This document shows, in pieces, positions 1-10,050 of a stretch of 64,000 bases of DNA; the first letter of the stretch is position 1; each line of letters opens with the position of its first letter. Made by a program: the position numbers and the translations under genes. Below the pieces are notes generated by a model that worked only from the letters and a program-made list of their open reading frames with translations, was not told the origin of the DNA and made no database searches. Origin of the DNA: Cryptomeria japonica (taxonomy: Eukaryota > Streptophyta > Pinopsida > Cupressales > Cupressaceae). The DNA is taken from contig NC_081412.1 of NCBI RefSeq assembly GCF_030272615.1, positions 698,348,656 to 698,412,655 of the forward strand, given 5' to 3'.

Positions 1-645
1 TGTTCTTTGCCTGATTCGTGAGATTCTCTTGTTATGGCTATCGATAGTACTTCTGTTGTTTTGAAATCTGAAGACGTGGTGGGTGCCCTACTCGGTGAAG
101 AGATGCGAAGGAAGGTATCCATCAGTTCAAAGGAAGCCCTAACCGTTCGTGGAAGACCTAAGGAGAAAGGCAAGAAGAATGAGAAGCGCGAAAATTCCAA
201 ATCCAAAGGGAGATCGAAATCTCTTGGAAAGTCCAAAGTCATTTGCTGGAACTGCGGTAAACCGGGTCACATCCGTAAGGACTGCAAAGAAGAAAAGAAG
301 AAGAAGAAAAAGAAAAAGTTTGATTCTAATTTTGAGTCCGACAAGGAAGATGGCGATGCCTTTATTGCGGCTTTGGCGACTCATGCAGGTAATGATGCCT
401 GGCTAATTGACTCAGGTGCATCTTTTCATATGACTTCCAATAGAGATTGGTTTTCTGAATATGAAGGATTTAATGGAGGTAAGGTGTACTTGGGTGATGA
501 TTCACATCTAGACATTGTTGGTCGAGGTAAAGTTAGAATCAGGTTTTCTGATGGTAGAATAAAAAGGATTAATGGTGTGCTGCATATCCCTGGATTAAAA
601 CGAAACCTGTTATCTGTGAGCAAACTGATAGATGCGGGTGTGTAG
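1..645 (+). pseudogene. copia gag C-terminus and protease start
   Basis: This is the capsid/nucleocapsid end of a copia polyprotein running into the aspartic protease. A basic Lys/Arg-rich stretch precedes a CCHC zinc knuckle (CWNCGKPGHIRKDC, about 238-285), which binds retroelement RNA. An acidic linker follows, then the protease active site DSGASFHMT at about 409-435. The frame is open on both sides in the same phase: upstream it continues through an in-frame TGA at 19-21 to the window edge, so the ATG at 34 is not the true start. TAG at 643-645 interrupts protease, probably replacing Gln, and the same phase resumes as pol. Confidence 0.88.
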
Positions 646-3594
646 GTAGTCTTTTCTGAAGCAGGATGTAAGATGATTAAGGGTGCTATGGTAGTTGCTA
701 GAGGTGTCAGGTTTGGCACTTTGTATAAGCTTGAAGCATACACTATTGAGTGTAATAGCACTTCTGTAAAAAGTAAATCTGCGGATACTTCACTGGAAGA
801 TTTGAAGGTTTCACCTTCAGCAGATGGAAATGGTTTTTGGGTACCTAAGGGTGCTCTTTCATCTGAAGCAAAGTTACCTGCAGAGAAGACTATGTTATGG
901 CACCAGAGACTTGGCCACATTGGAGAAAAGGGTCTAAGGACCTTGAAAAATAAAAACCTTGTTGAAGGTTTGAATGACTGTAATCTTGACTTTGATTTCT
1001 GTGAGCATTGCATTTATAGAAAACAAAACTGCATTCAGTTTTACTCGAGTTCTCATAAAACTTGTGGTGTTTTGGATCTTATCTATTCTGATGTGTTTGG
1101 TCGAGTAGATGTCTTTTCGATTGGAAAATCCACATATTATGTTTCATTTATTGATGATTTTAGTAGAAGGACATGGGTTTATTTTCTAAAGAGTAAATCT
1201 GAAGTTTTTAGTCATTTTAAAGAATTTAAAGCAATGGTTGAGTTGCAGACTGGAAAGAAAATAAAATGTTTGAGAACTGATAATGGCGGTGAGTTTTGCT
1301 CTAATGATTTTGATAGATTCTGTAAAGACTGTGGAATTAACAGGCAGAAGACAACTCCGTATTCTCCACAGCAGAATGGAGTTGCAGAAAGAATGAACAG
1401 GACACTGATGGAGAAGGCTAGGAGTATGTTGAGTGGTGCTGGTCTCGAACAAAAGTTTTGGGCTAAAGCTGTTGCCACTGCTTGCTACCTGATTAACAGG
1501 TCTCCTACATCAGCTCTTGTTGATAAAACGCCTATGGAAGCATGGTCAGGTCACAAGCCTTCATTGAGACATCTTAGAGTTTTTGGTTGCGAGGCATATG
1601 CACATGTGCCAAAGGAGAAGCGAACAAAGTTGGAGAACAAGGCTGTGAAATGTATCTTCATCGGGTATAGTTATGGTGTGAAAGGATACAAGCTTTGGGA
1701 CCCTGTTGCACAAAAGGTAATTCACAGTAGAAGTGTTATTTTTAGAGAAATTAAGTCTCCTTCTGTTACATTGCAGCCAGAACAGACTAAAAAAGAAGAT
1801 GTGATTCAACTTCCTTCTACACCTGAAAGAGTTGAATCGAGACCCCTAGATAGGCAAGAAGTTGAGGAGAGCTCGTCTAGCTCTGAATCTTCAGAAGAGG
1901 AGGAAGAACCTCCAACTCAGCTTGTTCGAAGGTCTACAAGACATAGACAACCACCTGAAAGGTATTCACCTAATGATTGGAGATGTATTTTTGCTCTGAA
2001 TACTAGTGTGGATGAACCGAAATCTGTAGAAGAGGCATTAGGTATGAATGATGCAGAATCCTGGAATATTGCTATGGAGGAAGAAATGGGAGCTTTGAAA
2101 AAGAATGATACATGGGATCTTGTACCATTGCCTGAAGGACGAAAACCTGTTGGTTGTAAATGGGTGTTCAAGAAAAAGATTGGTTCAGATGGAAGCATTG
2201 AGAAGTATAAAGCAAGGTTGGTTGCAAAAGGCTACTCTCAAGTTGAGGGTGTTGATTACGGTGAGATATTTTCTCCTGTTGCAAAAATGATGTCCATTAG
2301 ATTTTTGCTTTCTATTGCTACTGCTTATGATTTAGAGGTTGAGAAAATGGATGTGAAAACTGCTTTCCTTCATGGTGATTTGGAGGAAGATATTTATATG
2401 ACACAACCGGAGCACTATGTGGTGAAAGGCAAAAGCAATTTGGTCTGTAAATTGAAGAAATCTTTGTATGGCCTCAAACAAAGTCCTAGGATGTGGTACC
2501 AGAAATTTGATACATATGTGTTGAGTTTGAGATTTGAACGTTCTAAATCAGATCACTGTGTTTATTATAAATCTGATGGTGATCATTTCTTATTCATTGC
2601 ATTGTATGTTGATGATTTGTTATTCATTGGTAAAGGGAAAGGTATGATTTCAGAACTGAAGTCTCAGCTCGCTGCTAAATTTGAAATGAAAGATCTTGGT
2701 GCAGCAAAGCACATTCTTGGGATGGAAATTAGAAGAGATAGGGTGAACAGAAAGCTATGGCTAGGCCAGAGTAAGTATGTGAATTCAGTGTTACAGAGGT
2801 TCAACATGCAGAATTGTAGACCATTGAGTGTTCCTTTTACAGTTGGAACGAAACTATCTGTTTCAGATTGTCCTACATCCCCATTGGAGATGGAAGACAT
2901 GAGCAGAGTGCCTTACCAGAGTGCGGTTGGAAGCTTGATGTATGCTATGGTCTATACTAGACCAGATATTGCCCAAGCAGTGGGAGTACTTTCTAGATAT
3001 ATGTCTAATCCTGGTAGAGTTCATTGGGATGCAGTCAAAAGAGTCTTCAGATATTTGAAGGGTACTTCAGAGTATTCTTTGTGTTATCATGGTAATTCAG
3101 TTGGAGACATGACTTCCCTTGATATCCATGGTTATGTGGATTCAGATTGGGCAGGTGATATTGATAGCAGAAGATCCACCAGTGCTTATGTGTTTACTTT
3201 GTTTGGTGGTGCAATTAGTTGGATGAGTAAGCGACAGGCTGTGGTTGCTTTATTCACTACTGAAGCAGAGTATATGGCAACTACTCATGCTTGTAAAGAG
3301 GCCATTTGGCTTAAGAGACTATGTTCAGATATTGGAATAAAACAAGGTACAGTGACAGTTTACTGTGACAGTCAGAGTGCAATTAGCCTAGCTAAGAACC
3401 CGACATTTCATGCCCGGACCAAACATATTGATGTTCAATATCATTTTGTTAGAGATATGGTCGAAGATGGTAGGGTGAAGCTGGTTAAGGTGGAAACTTT
3501 GATGAATGTTGCAGATGCTTTAACTAAGGCTGTGAGCACAGAGAAGTTCAGATGGTGTTCAGAGTCTATGGGCCTTATGGCCCCTAGCAATTGA
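646..3594 (+). CDS. copia pol: protease end, integrase, RT, RNase H
   Basis: The frame is open from just after the TAG at 643-645 to TGA-like termination at 3594 (first ATG at 673, 973 codons). In order: the HHCC integrase zinc region (HQRLGHIG ... CEHC), the integrase core with DNGGEF and PQQNGVAER, a Ser/Glu-rich linker, RT with KARLVAKGYSQ, MDVKTAFLHG and the catalytic YVDD (about 2607-2618), and RNase H with DSDWAGD, TTEAEY and CDSQSA. Integrase inserts the cDNA, RT copies element RNA, and RNase H removes the template. All key catalytic motifs are visible. It would be translated as part of a gag-pol polyprotein, so the upstream nonsense codons make expression unlikely. Confidence 0.9.
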   Translation, partial: VVFSEAGCKMIKGAMVVARGVRFGTLYKLEAYTIECNSTSVKSKSADTSLEDLKVSPSADGNGFWVPKGALSSEAKLPAEKTMLWHQRLGHIGEKGLRTLKNKNLVEGLNDCNLDFDFCEHCIYRKQNCIQFYSSSHKTCGVLDLIYSDVFGRVDVFSIGKSTYYVSFIDDFSRRTWVYFLKSKSEVFSHFKEFKAMVELQTGKKIKCLRTDNGGEFCSNDFDRFCKDCGINRQKTTPYSPQQNGVAERMNRTLMEKARSMLSGAGLEQKFWAKAVATACYLINRSPTSALVDKTPMEAWSGHKPSLRHLRVFGCEAYAHVPKEKRTKLENKAVKCIFIGYSYGVKGYKLWDPVAQKVIHSRSVIFREIKSPSVTLQPEQTKKEDVIQLPSTPERVESRPLDRQEVEESSSSSESSEEEEEPPTQLVRRSTRHRQPPERYSPNDWRCIFALNTSVDEPKSVEEALGMNDAESWNIAMEEEMGALKKNDTWDLVPLPEGRKPVGCKWVFKKKIGSDGSIEKYKARLVAKGYSQVEGVDYGEIFSPVAKMMSIRFLLSIATAYDLEVEKMDVKTAFLHGDLEEDIYMTQPEHYVVKGKSNLVCKLKKSLYGLKQSPRMWYQKFDTYVLSLRFERSKSDHCVYYKSDGDHFLFIALYVDDLLFIGKGKGMISELKSQLAAKFEMKDLGAAKHILGMEIRRDRVNRKLWLGQSKYVNSVLQRFNMQNCRPLSVPFTVGTKLSVSDCPTSPLEMEDMSRVPYQSAVGSLMYAMVYTRPDIAQAVGVLSRYMSNPGRVHWDAVKRVFRYLKGTSEYSLCYHGNSVGDMTSLDIHGYVDSDWAGDIDSRRSTSAYVFTLFGGAISWMSKRQAVVALFTTEAEYMATTHACKEAIWLKRLCSDIGIKQGTVTVYCDSQSAISLAKNPTFHARTKHIDVQYHFVRDMVEDGRVKLVKVETLMNVADALTKAVSTEKFRWCSESMGLMAPSN

Positions 3595-3636
3595 TTCATT
3601 GTGTTGACATTCCCTTCCGCTCCTGCAAGGTGTTCG

Positions 3637-3650
3637 ACAAGTGGGAGATT
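3637..3650 (+). other. polypurine tract of the Tork-like element
   Basis: A purine run (GTGGGAGATT core) lies directly before the TG of the 3' LTR. It primes plus-strand DNA synthesis during reverse transcription. Confidence 0.75.
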
Positions 3651-4551
3651 TGTTGGGAAAAATGGTGTCTCAACCTTGCATTTATGCGAGGTTACTATTT
3701 ATAGTAAGTTTTCATTTGAGCATGAAATGGTGCGAAACTCTCCCTGAAGTTTCTGGTTGGCTAGATAAGCATTCCGGTAAAGTTGCGTCGCAAGGTCACA
3801 GCTAGTTTTGAAGATATTAAATTTTTCATCTTGGAGGGGTGCGATAAAATGTTTAAACTTAATTTTGGGGGCTTTAGAGGCTCTGAAATGCCCTGAAAAG
3901 TGGCCGTAACTGGTGCAGCTGGTTACGAAGTGATAGAGCACTTCGCGAGCTTTCTGGCGCTTCAAACGGTTCGTCAATCGGACACCCGGTTCTCAAGTTA
4001 TGGCCTCCGGAAGTTTGTACTCCTGAAATAGGAAAAATAATTTGTATCGGATACATAAATGAGTTGTAAAAGGGAGCGACACGTGTTGATGTGTGCTTTA
4101 ACATGTCATAGGGCATCTAGAAGGGAGATAAGGTCGGCTACACCTTATTGGGTGGTTTTAGCCCATGGTTTTGTAATACCGTTTGACGGTTTCCTGTATT
4201 GTATCTCCTATTTATGAGGTGTGTGAGATAGAGGTTGTGTGTAAGAGTCTTATGGCTATTGAGTTGCCTCTGAATCTCTGATTAGTGGTACTCCTGCGAA
4301 GAGCTTGCTCTGCAAGTATGTTGAAATCTATTTTTGATTGCTGAATAAAATATTGAGCTGCTTTTGGAGTGTGGGGTTTTTCTCCCGAAAGGGTTTTCCC
4401 CACATAAATCACTGTGTTGTGGTATGAATGCTATTATATCTATTTCTATTTTCTGTAACTGTTGTAACGATCAGAAAAAGTTTTGTATTACCCTCCTCTC
4501 AAGGTTAGTGTAGGAAGTTGTTTCCGCTACTTTACTTCCTTACAATTGTCA
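3651..4551 (+). repeat. 3' LTR of the Tork-like element
   Basis: It starts TGTTGGGAAA right after the PPT, about 55 bp after the pol stop. The 3' end is placed at a CA near 4543-4551 but cannot be fixed, because no second LTR is in the window. Around 4372-4420 it holds the module GGGTTTTTCTCCC ... GGGTTTTCCCCACAT ... TGTGTTG, which recurs in the other copia LTRs here. Confidence 0.7.
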
Positions 4552-6611
4552 GGATGTTTGAGAGGGGTTTTGGATCTCCAGGAGTTATAATGCAAAATCT
4601 AGTTTTTGGAGGATCTTCCAAATTTCAGACTTAGTCAAATTTCAGGGCATTTCAACATTGGGAGTGAAAAGTTTGTAACCAAGATTTGAAATTAGGCTTG
4701 TGTAAGCTCACCAAGAGATTTGATATTTCACTAACTTTTTCTTCTTGCAGGTTTCTAACAATTTCTTGCAGGTTGGAGGAGTTAGATTAGGATTCTTTTT
4801 TTGAAAAACAAATTACTTTTTAGGGTTTTTTTTGAATTAAATTTTGATTACGCTAACGCTAACCCTGAATTGTCTTCTGTCTGCCTGATATTTTCACAGC
4901 CTAACCAGTTTCTTGTAGGACACTTGTTAAAGAATTTATCAATCAAACATACACCTGTCAAAGAATAAGAATAAAAACAACATGACTACTGATGCATTGT
5001 TTTTGTAGGTTGCCTAAAGAAAGTCGACCAAACATCATGTATTCTTTAAATTCATTTTTAGGCACTTAAATTGATATTTGGTTAATGAAAAAATCTGTCT
5101 TTTGTGTTTTCAGAAAAATCTAAGAGGTAGGAGAGTATGCTCTTGTCTTTTACAAACAATCATAAATCTAGACCCTTGAGGCTTTTTCTAAAATTGAGAT
5201 TTGTGTACTTTTAGCGGGCCTGTCATAGTGGGAAAAAGTAATCACCCCGTGAGAATAACCCAAGTGAGTACAGCTAGACCTGAGCATTCCAACTCACTAT
5301 AATAAATAGGCCTCTGATGATTAAAGTATCAGGGGATGGGATTATTTGAGTTTTCTCTTTGAGATCTTTCATATCGAGCATTTTGTAGGGCCTCACGGTC
5401 TCAATCACATTTACGTGACTACAACTTGTTTTGGTACCTTGTCGGGCTATAGGCCTCAATCATGCTTGTGTGACTTCAAGGGGTAATTTCAAATGGAATT
5501 CCTGACTAATAACTATAAGATTAGAAGCTACCCGATTCACCTCTAAAAGGTTGATAATCTTTGTGCAAGAGAGATAGTAACTCTCCCAGACACTTGCCAT
5601 ATTGTGCCCCCATTAGTATTTGGAGTCGGCTAATACGATGTTGAGAATCCATTGTGTAAGACTCAATGACTGTATTCTGATTAGCTATTGGGTGTGTACC
5701 TAAGTCAACAAGCAAAGGTTTTCTTCTCTAAGCCAACTTCCATAGGGTTTGCATGTTGTGACTGGAGTTACTATTCATACTACATGTTTTATGTGTTTTC
5801 ATCCCTTAAACTGAAACTGAAATACTGAAACTAGAGAAAACAAATCAAACAACTCAGTGATAAAACTCTATCTGAGTCAAAACTAGTCTATCCCGATAAA
5901 AAATCAATCCACCTTAGAATTGGTCATACTAAGTTGTCATACTCAGTTGTCATACTCAGCTATTGAAAAACTCAGAATTTTTGTCTCTGTCCTATTAACA
6001 GTAGTACGAGCCTGATCATTTGTCATCCTACACCATATCCTGTGTCATACGAGTCGTCTAAATCGTCATCCAAGATCAATCTTGTGTTGTATGAGACCCA
6101 ACAGTCAGTCATTTAATCTAAATCCTGTATCGTATGAGACAAAACTGCACTAAATCCTTTGTCGTTTGAGACTTGCCCATTTGTCGTACGATGCTAGGCA
6201 GCAACTCGTACGAAATAGAACTGTTGTCATCTTGAAGCCATTATACTGTCATATGGTATTAGAAATCCTATCGTACAAGTCTCTGATTTTGCCATTCCAA
6301 GAATAGTCAAACCTGTCTAAAATAGTCTACAACTAGCCTAAAACTGGTTATCATCCTCCTGAGCATAAATAACCTTGATAGTGTACCCCCGCCGTTGTGT
6401 TGCACGATTTTGTCGATCATATTTAAGATAGTTCAAACAACATATTATCAAACCTAAGTTAACTTAGATAACATCTTACACATGATAGATCATTCCTGAA
6501 ACCAGACCAGATCTTAGTAACTTCTCTCAATAACTACGTTAAACGAATAACTAGCTACAATTTGATCTTGACTTCTACAACACATCTAGCTCTCGGTCCT
6601 GTTGGTTGTAA
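4552..6611. other. non-coding stretch with a degenerate short repeat
   Basis: No convincing coding frame, RNA gene or LTR was found. Between about 5928 and 6290 a short degenerate word close to TGTCRTAYGAG recurs roughly ten times (for example TGTCATACTCAG, TGTCATACGAG, TATCGTATGAG, TGTCGTACGAT). The stretch may be the 5' region of element C, whose gag starts at 6612, but no PBS or LTR boundary is visible. Confidence 0.4.
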
Positions 6612-8939
6612 ATGCTTGTTCAAACTAGAAGCTCTTCTAAATTTTTTGACAAAAGTAAGAATCTTATGGATACCTTAGCTCCAATTCCCATGGCTACCTT
6701 GGCTCAAATGCTTCAAGATATCAAGAAAGAAATATATGACATGGAAATCCAACAAAATAAATCAATGACTCCATTTGAAAAACAAATGCATGATATCAAG
6801 AGTGAGGAACTTAAAGGAATGCTAAAATGATTATATGATTTGACAATCGCATACCAACAAATAATTGACAATCAAAGACCAAATCTCGTACAAGATCACA
6901 AAACACCTTCACCAAGACAAAAAGACATCTATTCCCTAGATAGACAATTTATACCTTTGGGGCAATCTATTGAGTCATCTTTGGAAGAGTTTCTTAAGAA
7001 CAATCTTATCATATTGCCTAAAAAGACCACATGGGGATGCACAATTTTGAGTAGTTACTGTGCATATCATAGGCATAACAAACATAAGACTTCAATGTGT
7101 ATGGAATTAAAACATAAGATTTAAGATCTCCTTGATGATGGTGTCATTGAAATTGAAGATCCTAATGACTCACCTAAAGAAAAAGAAGGAACTACTTCTA
7201 AGCATGATAAAAATCATGAACCTATGTCTAGCAAGGCTCCATATGTAGCCTTCATCCCTTTCACGATGCCTTCATCTCCTAAAACTTCTCAGCAACAATC
7301 CATACCATCTCCTTCAAACAATAAAACTTCTCAAGTTTACCTTCAAGGGCTATCTCCTATGGAAATCCAAGTTAATGGAAATATTGATACAAGTTCCTAT
7401 AAAGATTTAAAAATCCCAGATCCTATGCCATCATGCACTCCAATTCCAAACGTACCTAGTCCAGAGAGTCCCACTCAAAAAGATTCCCTATCATACCAAG
7501 ATATGAACACCTTCCAAGAATCCTCCATGCATATAAAAAACACTACCTCTTCCTTAGAAATGGCTTCATGTCAAGAGGATAATCTAGAAAATGAAAAAAT
7601 AAGTCCTATCATAAATCAAGATCAAGACACCAAAACTCTCCAATCCCATCTAATGATTGAAAAAGATCCTATTTCACTAGATTCCCATGATGATCCCCTT
7701 ATACGTTTCCATTTCTTCCAAGATGACCCCCTTCCATCTCAAGAACAAATCATCCTTCCAAATCTCATTCCTAATCTACTTCCTAAGCAAGATCATGACG
7801 CATCTTCCACCTTTTCAAATGGTCCTATTCAAAATGAAGAGTCAAACACCCTTCCTACTCTATCCAATGATCCTCTTCCATATCAAGATCAAAGTATCCC
7901 TCCATCTCCTTGTCACAATCCACCATATTCACCTCAAGGATCCATCATGCCTACAAATCCCTCTCATGATCCTATCATTCCCTACATTCAACCTCCATCT
8001 CATAATGGAATCGCGCCTTCTTTCCAAAGAAAAGTGTATCCTACAAGTCAAAATATTTATAAAGGCAAAGGGATAGATCTCAACAAGCAAGAACCCCTCC
8101 ATATTAAATAAAAAGTTAAAGGTCATGGCCTGAGGGACATTTCTCAAGATGTTGGTATCTCTCATAAATCCTACATTTCTCTGATTAAATCCAAATATAC
8201 ACTTTCCCCATCATCGCTTCCATCCATTCTAGGTCCCTATATCCCTCCATCCCTTATGCGGGATCAACAAAGGCACACATCTTCGAGGACCTTCCATCTA
8301 TCTAAAAGACCTCCATATCATTCCTATCTATCCACACATCTCCCTCCAAGCAATTTGGATGCCAAGCATAAAAGTCATAAGTCAAGTAATCCACACGTAT
8401 TCAAGGATCAACATGTCCCATCTAATCAACATGTCAAAACAAAGAAAAATATGATCCAAAAAGAAAAAGAAAAATACAAAACGCCACAAAGGTCCATAAA
8501 GAAAGAAGAAAAGTCAAAAGTTATATGGGTTCCTAAGGCACTTGTACAAGCAATGCGCTCTAAGGAACTACAAAAGCTTGAAAAATAAAAAACCATGTGG
8601 ATCCCTAAGTGGCTGCTTGAAGCACAACAGTCTAAAGAAAAATCAAAATTAGCATCCAAAATTGTTGTTCCTCCATCCAAACCTTCTGAGTCTATTCCTC
8701 CATCACCTCCTTCATCCATTTTGGGTTCTTATGCCCCAAAATCAGTAACCTTTCCTCCATCCAAATCTCAGAATCTGAGATTCACTTCTCTTCCATATGT
8801 CCACCATCCCTCAAGGTGTGTGCCAATGTTGATCTTTCCAGCATTTCCATCTATCCATACACAATTCTTCCAACATCCCATCCATTATCCAACACCTCTT
8901 TTTCACCCTTCCATCCCTCTTATCCAATACTTTGCATAA
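6612..8939 (+). pseudogene. gypsy-like gag frame with long Pro/Ser-rich C-terminal region
   Basis: One reading phase runs from ATG at 6612 to TAA at 8937-8939 (776 codons), broken by TGA 6828, TAA 7122, TAA 8109 and TAA 8586. Near 7060-7150 it has a CXXHX5KTSXC ... LKHKI ... LLDDG pattern, resembling the Cys/His motif at the end of some plant Ty3/gypsy gag proteins (usual form YCxxHxxxGHxTxxCxxL). The remainder is Pro/Ser/Gln-rich, with recurring DPLP-Q-Q and PSHDP words. Near 8525-8640 a unit is repeated once: KVIWVPKALVQAMRSKE, then TMWIPKWLLEAQQSKEK. No protease, RT or integrase follows. The gag assignment rests on the Cys/His motif alone; the C-terminal part is unrecognised. Confidence 0.55.
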
Positions 8940-9095
8940 ATCCTTGGCCTAGTTTCATTTCATTATCCTGCCAACATCTTTGAGCATACCTTCATAGCCA
9001 TGGTCTCCTACAACTCATATTCTAAGGGTACCATCCAAATCAGCGAGACGTTGAGGTCCTTCTTCCATCCCTGAGCATGCCTCCATTATCTTCCA

Positions 9096-9205
9096 AAAAA
9101 AAAAAAAAATCAGAAAAAAAGTAAAGAAAAATAATTTCGTCCACAAGTGAAAACCACTTCTTGTGGCGCCTTGGGCAAGTACCATGATGAAAACCTGGCA
9201 AACAA
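9096..9205 (+). repeat. A-rich tract plus GAAAACC/GGCGCC module, copy 1
   Basis: An A-run (about 9096-9110) leads into GTAAAGAAAAATAATTTCGT, then GTGAAAACCACTT, GTGGCGCC, AAGTACCATGATGAAAACC and TGGCAAACAAG. The same ordered words occur on the minus strand at 58185-58325, just after the pol end of element A. The module is non-coding in both places and probably belongs to the region between pol and the 3' LTR of a gypsy lineage. Confidence 0.6.
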
Positions 9206-9804
9206 GTGTCATGTGTAATCCATTATCCTTTTGCACTTTACACTGGGGGCAAGTTCCATCCATGTACATCCATCTATTATCCTTATTACTCCATTATCCT
9301 TCATCCTCCATTATCCCTCATTCGCTCTATCTACATTCATATCCCTTTTCCACCTTTGATCTTGACAAGGTTAAGGATCTTTGCAGGCTTCATGTGTCCT
9401 ATCTATTACACTTGATCCAGATCCTTTAGCTCCCATCCATTGCTTGCTTACATCTCCTTCATTACCACCTTTGATCTTGATTATCCTATTTGTCCCCTAT
9501 CCAAATCTATCCCTTGATCTTGATCAACACTATGGACAAAATGCAAAAAGCATGCTTTTCACAAACCTCTTGAAATGGCCACATCTTTGGACCATATGGC
9601 TTCGTTACGCTATATCCTTGCTTCACTGCGCTATATCCTTGCTTTACATCACTAAAATCCTTGGTTTACATTTCTATATCTGGACCCTGTGCTTGGATTA
9701 ACATTGTGAGATAGCCCTTGAAAGCATCACCATCATTCGATTATCCATTCATGTACTCAAAATCCCTTTTGCCTTGCTAGACACTAGGGGTAAACATTCA
9801 AAAT
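9206..9804. other. CCATTATCC-rich non-coding spacer
   Basis: Low-complexity pyrimidine-rich sequence with many CCATTATCC and CTATATCCTTGC words. No coding frame has family signatures. It is part of the non-coding 3' region of element C. Confidence 0.4.
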
Positions 9805-9985
9805 CCTAAAAAATCATAAAATGTTCTGAAAAAACTCCTAAAAATGATAAAATGTCTTGAAAAAAATCATAAAATCAAAAAAAGTCCTGAATAAATCCTA
9901 AAACTCAGAAAAAGTCCTAAAAAAATCCTAAAAATGAGAAAAAAGACCTAAAGAAATTCAAAAAAAAAAAAGAAAAAAAAAGAAA
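9805..9985 (+). repeat. A-rich tandem repeat, about 31-bp unit
   Basis: About five diverged units of the form TCCTAAAAATGATAAAATG followed by TCCTGAAAAAA run into a poly-A/AAAG tract at about 9958-9985. A second GAAAACC/GGCGCC word follows directly. Confidence 0.6.
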
Positions 9986-10002
9986 AATGAATCTCTGCCA
10001 AG

Positions 10003-10050
10003 CAGGTGAAAACCTGGTAAACAGGCGCCTCTTGTACTCAAGCGCTCCAT
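10003..10050 (+). repeat. GAAAACC/GGCGCC module, partial copy 2
   Basis: It contains AGGTGAAAACCTGG and AAACAGGCGCC after an A-rich tract, repeating the word order of the 9096-9205 module 0.8 kb upstream. Confidence 0.5.

Larger units (their letters stand above)
1..4551 (+). mobile_element. Ty1/copia retrotransposon, Tork-like, 5' end outside window
   Basis: The segment reads gag (C-terminal part), protease, integrase, reverse transcriptase, RNase H, PPT, then a 3' LTR, which is the Ty1/copia gene order. The PPT GTGGGAGATT followed by TGTTGGGA is typical of the Tork lineage; the lineage call is from memory of the family. Codons 1 to 3594 stay in a single phase and are broken only by TGA at 19-21 and TAG at 643-645, so this is one of the least decayed elements here. 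The 5' LTR and most of gag lie before the window, so TSDs and LTR age cannot be read. Confidence 0.9.

Noticed and set aside
139-406. Open frames on both strands overlapping gag (minus 139-384, plus 149-406)
   Set aside because: Shadows of the Lys-rich gag codons; no domain.
426-1013. 195-codon minus-strand frame opposite the Tork-like gag-pol
   Set aside because: Antisense to conserved protease/integrase motifs with no family signature of its own.
4735-4800. TTGCAG sites as intron 3' splice signals of a host gene
   Set aside because: No coding exon on either side.
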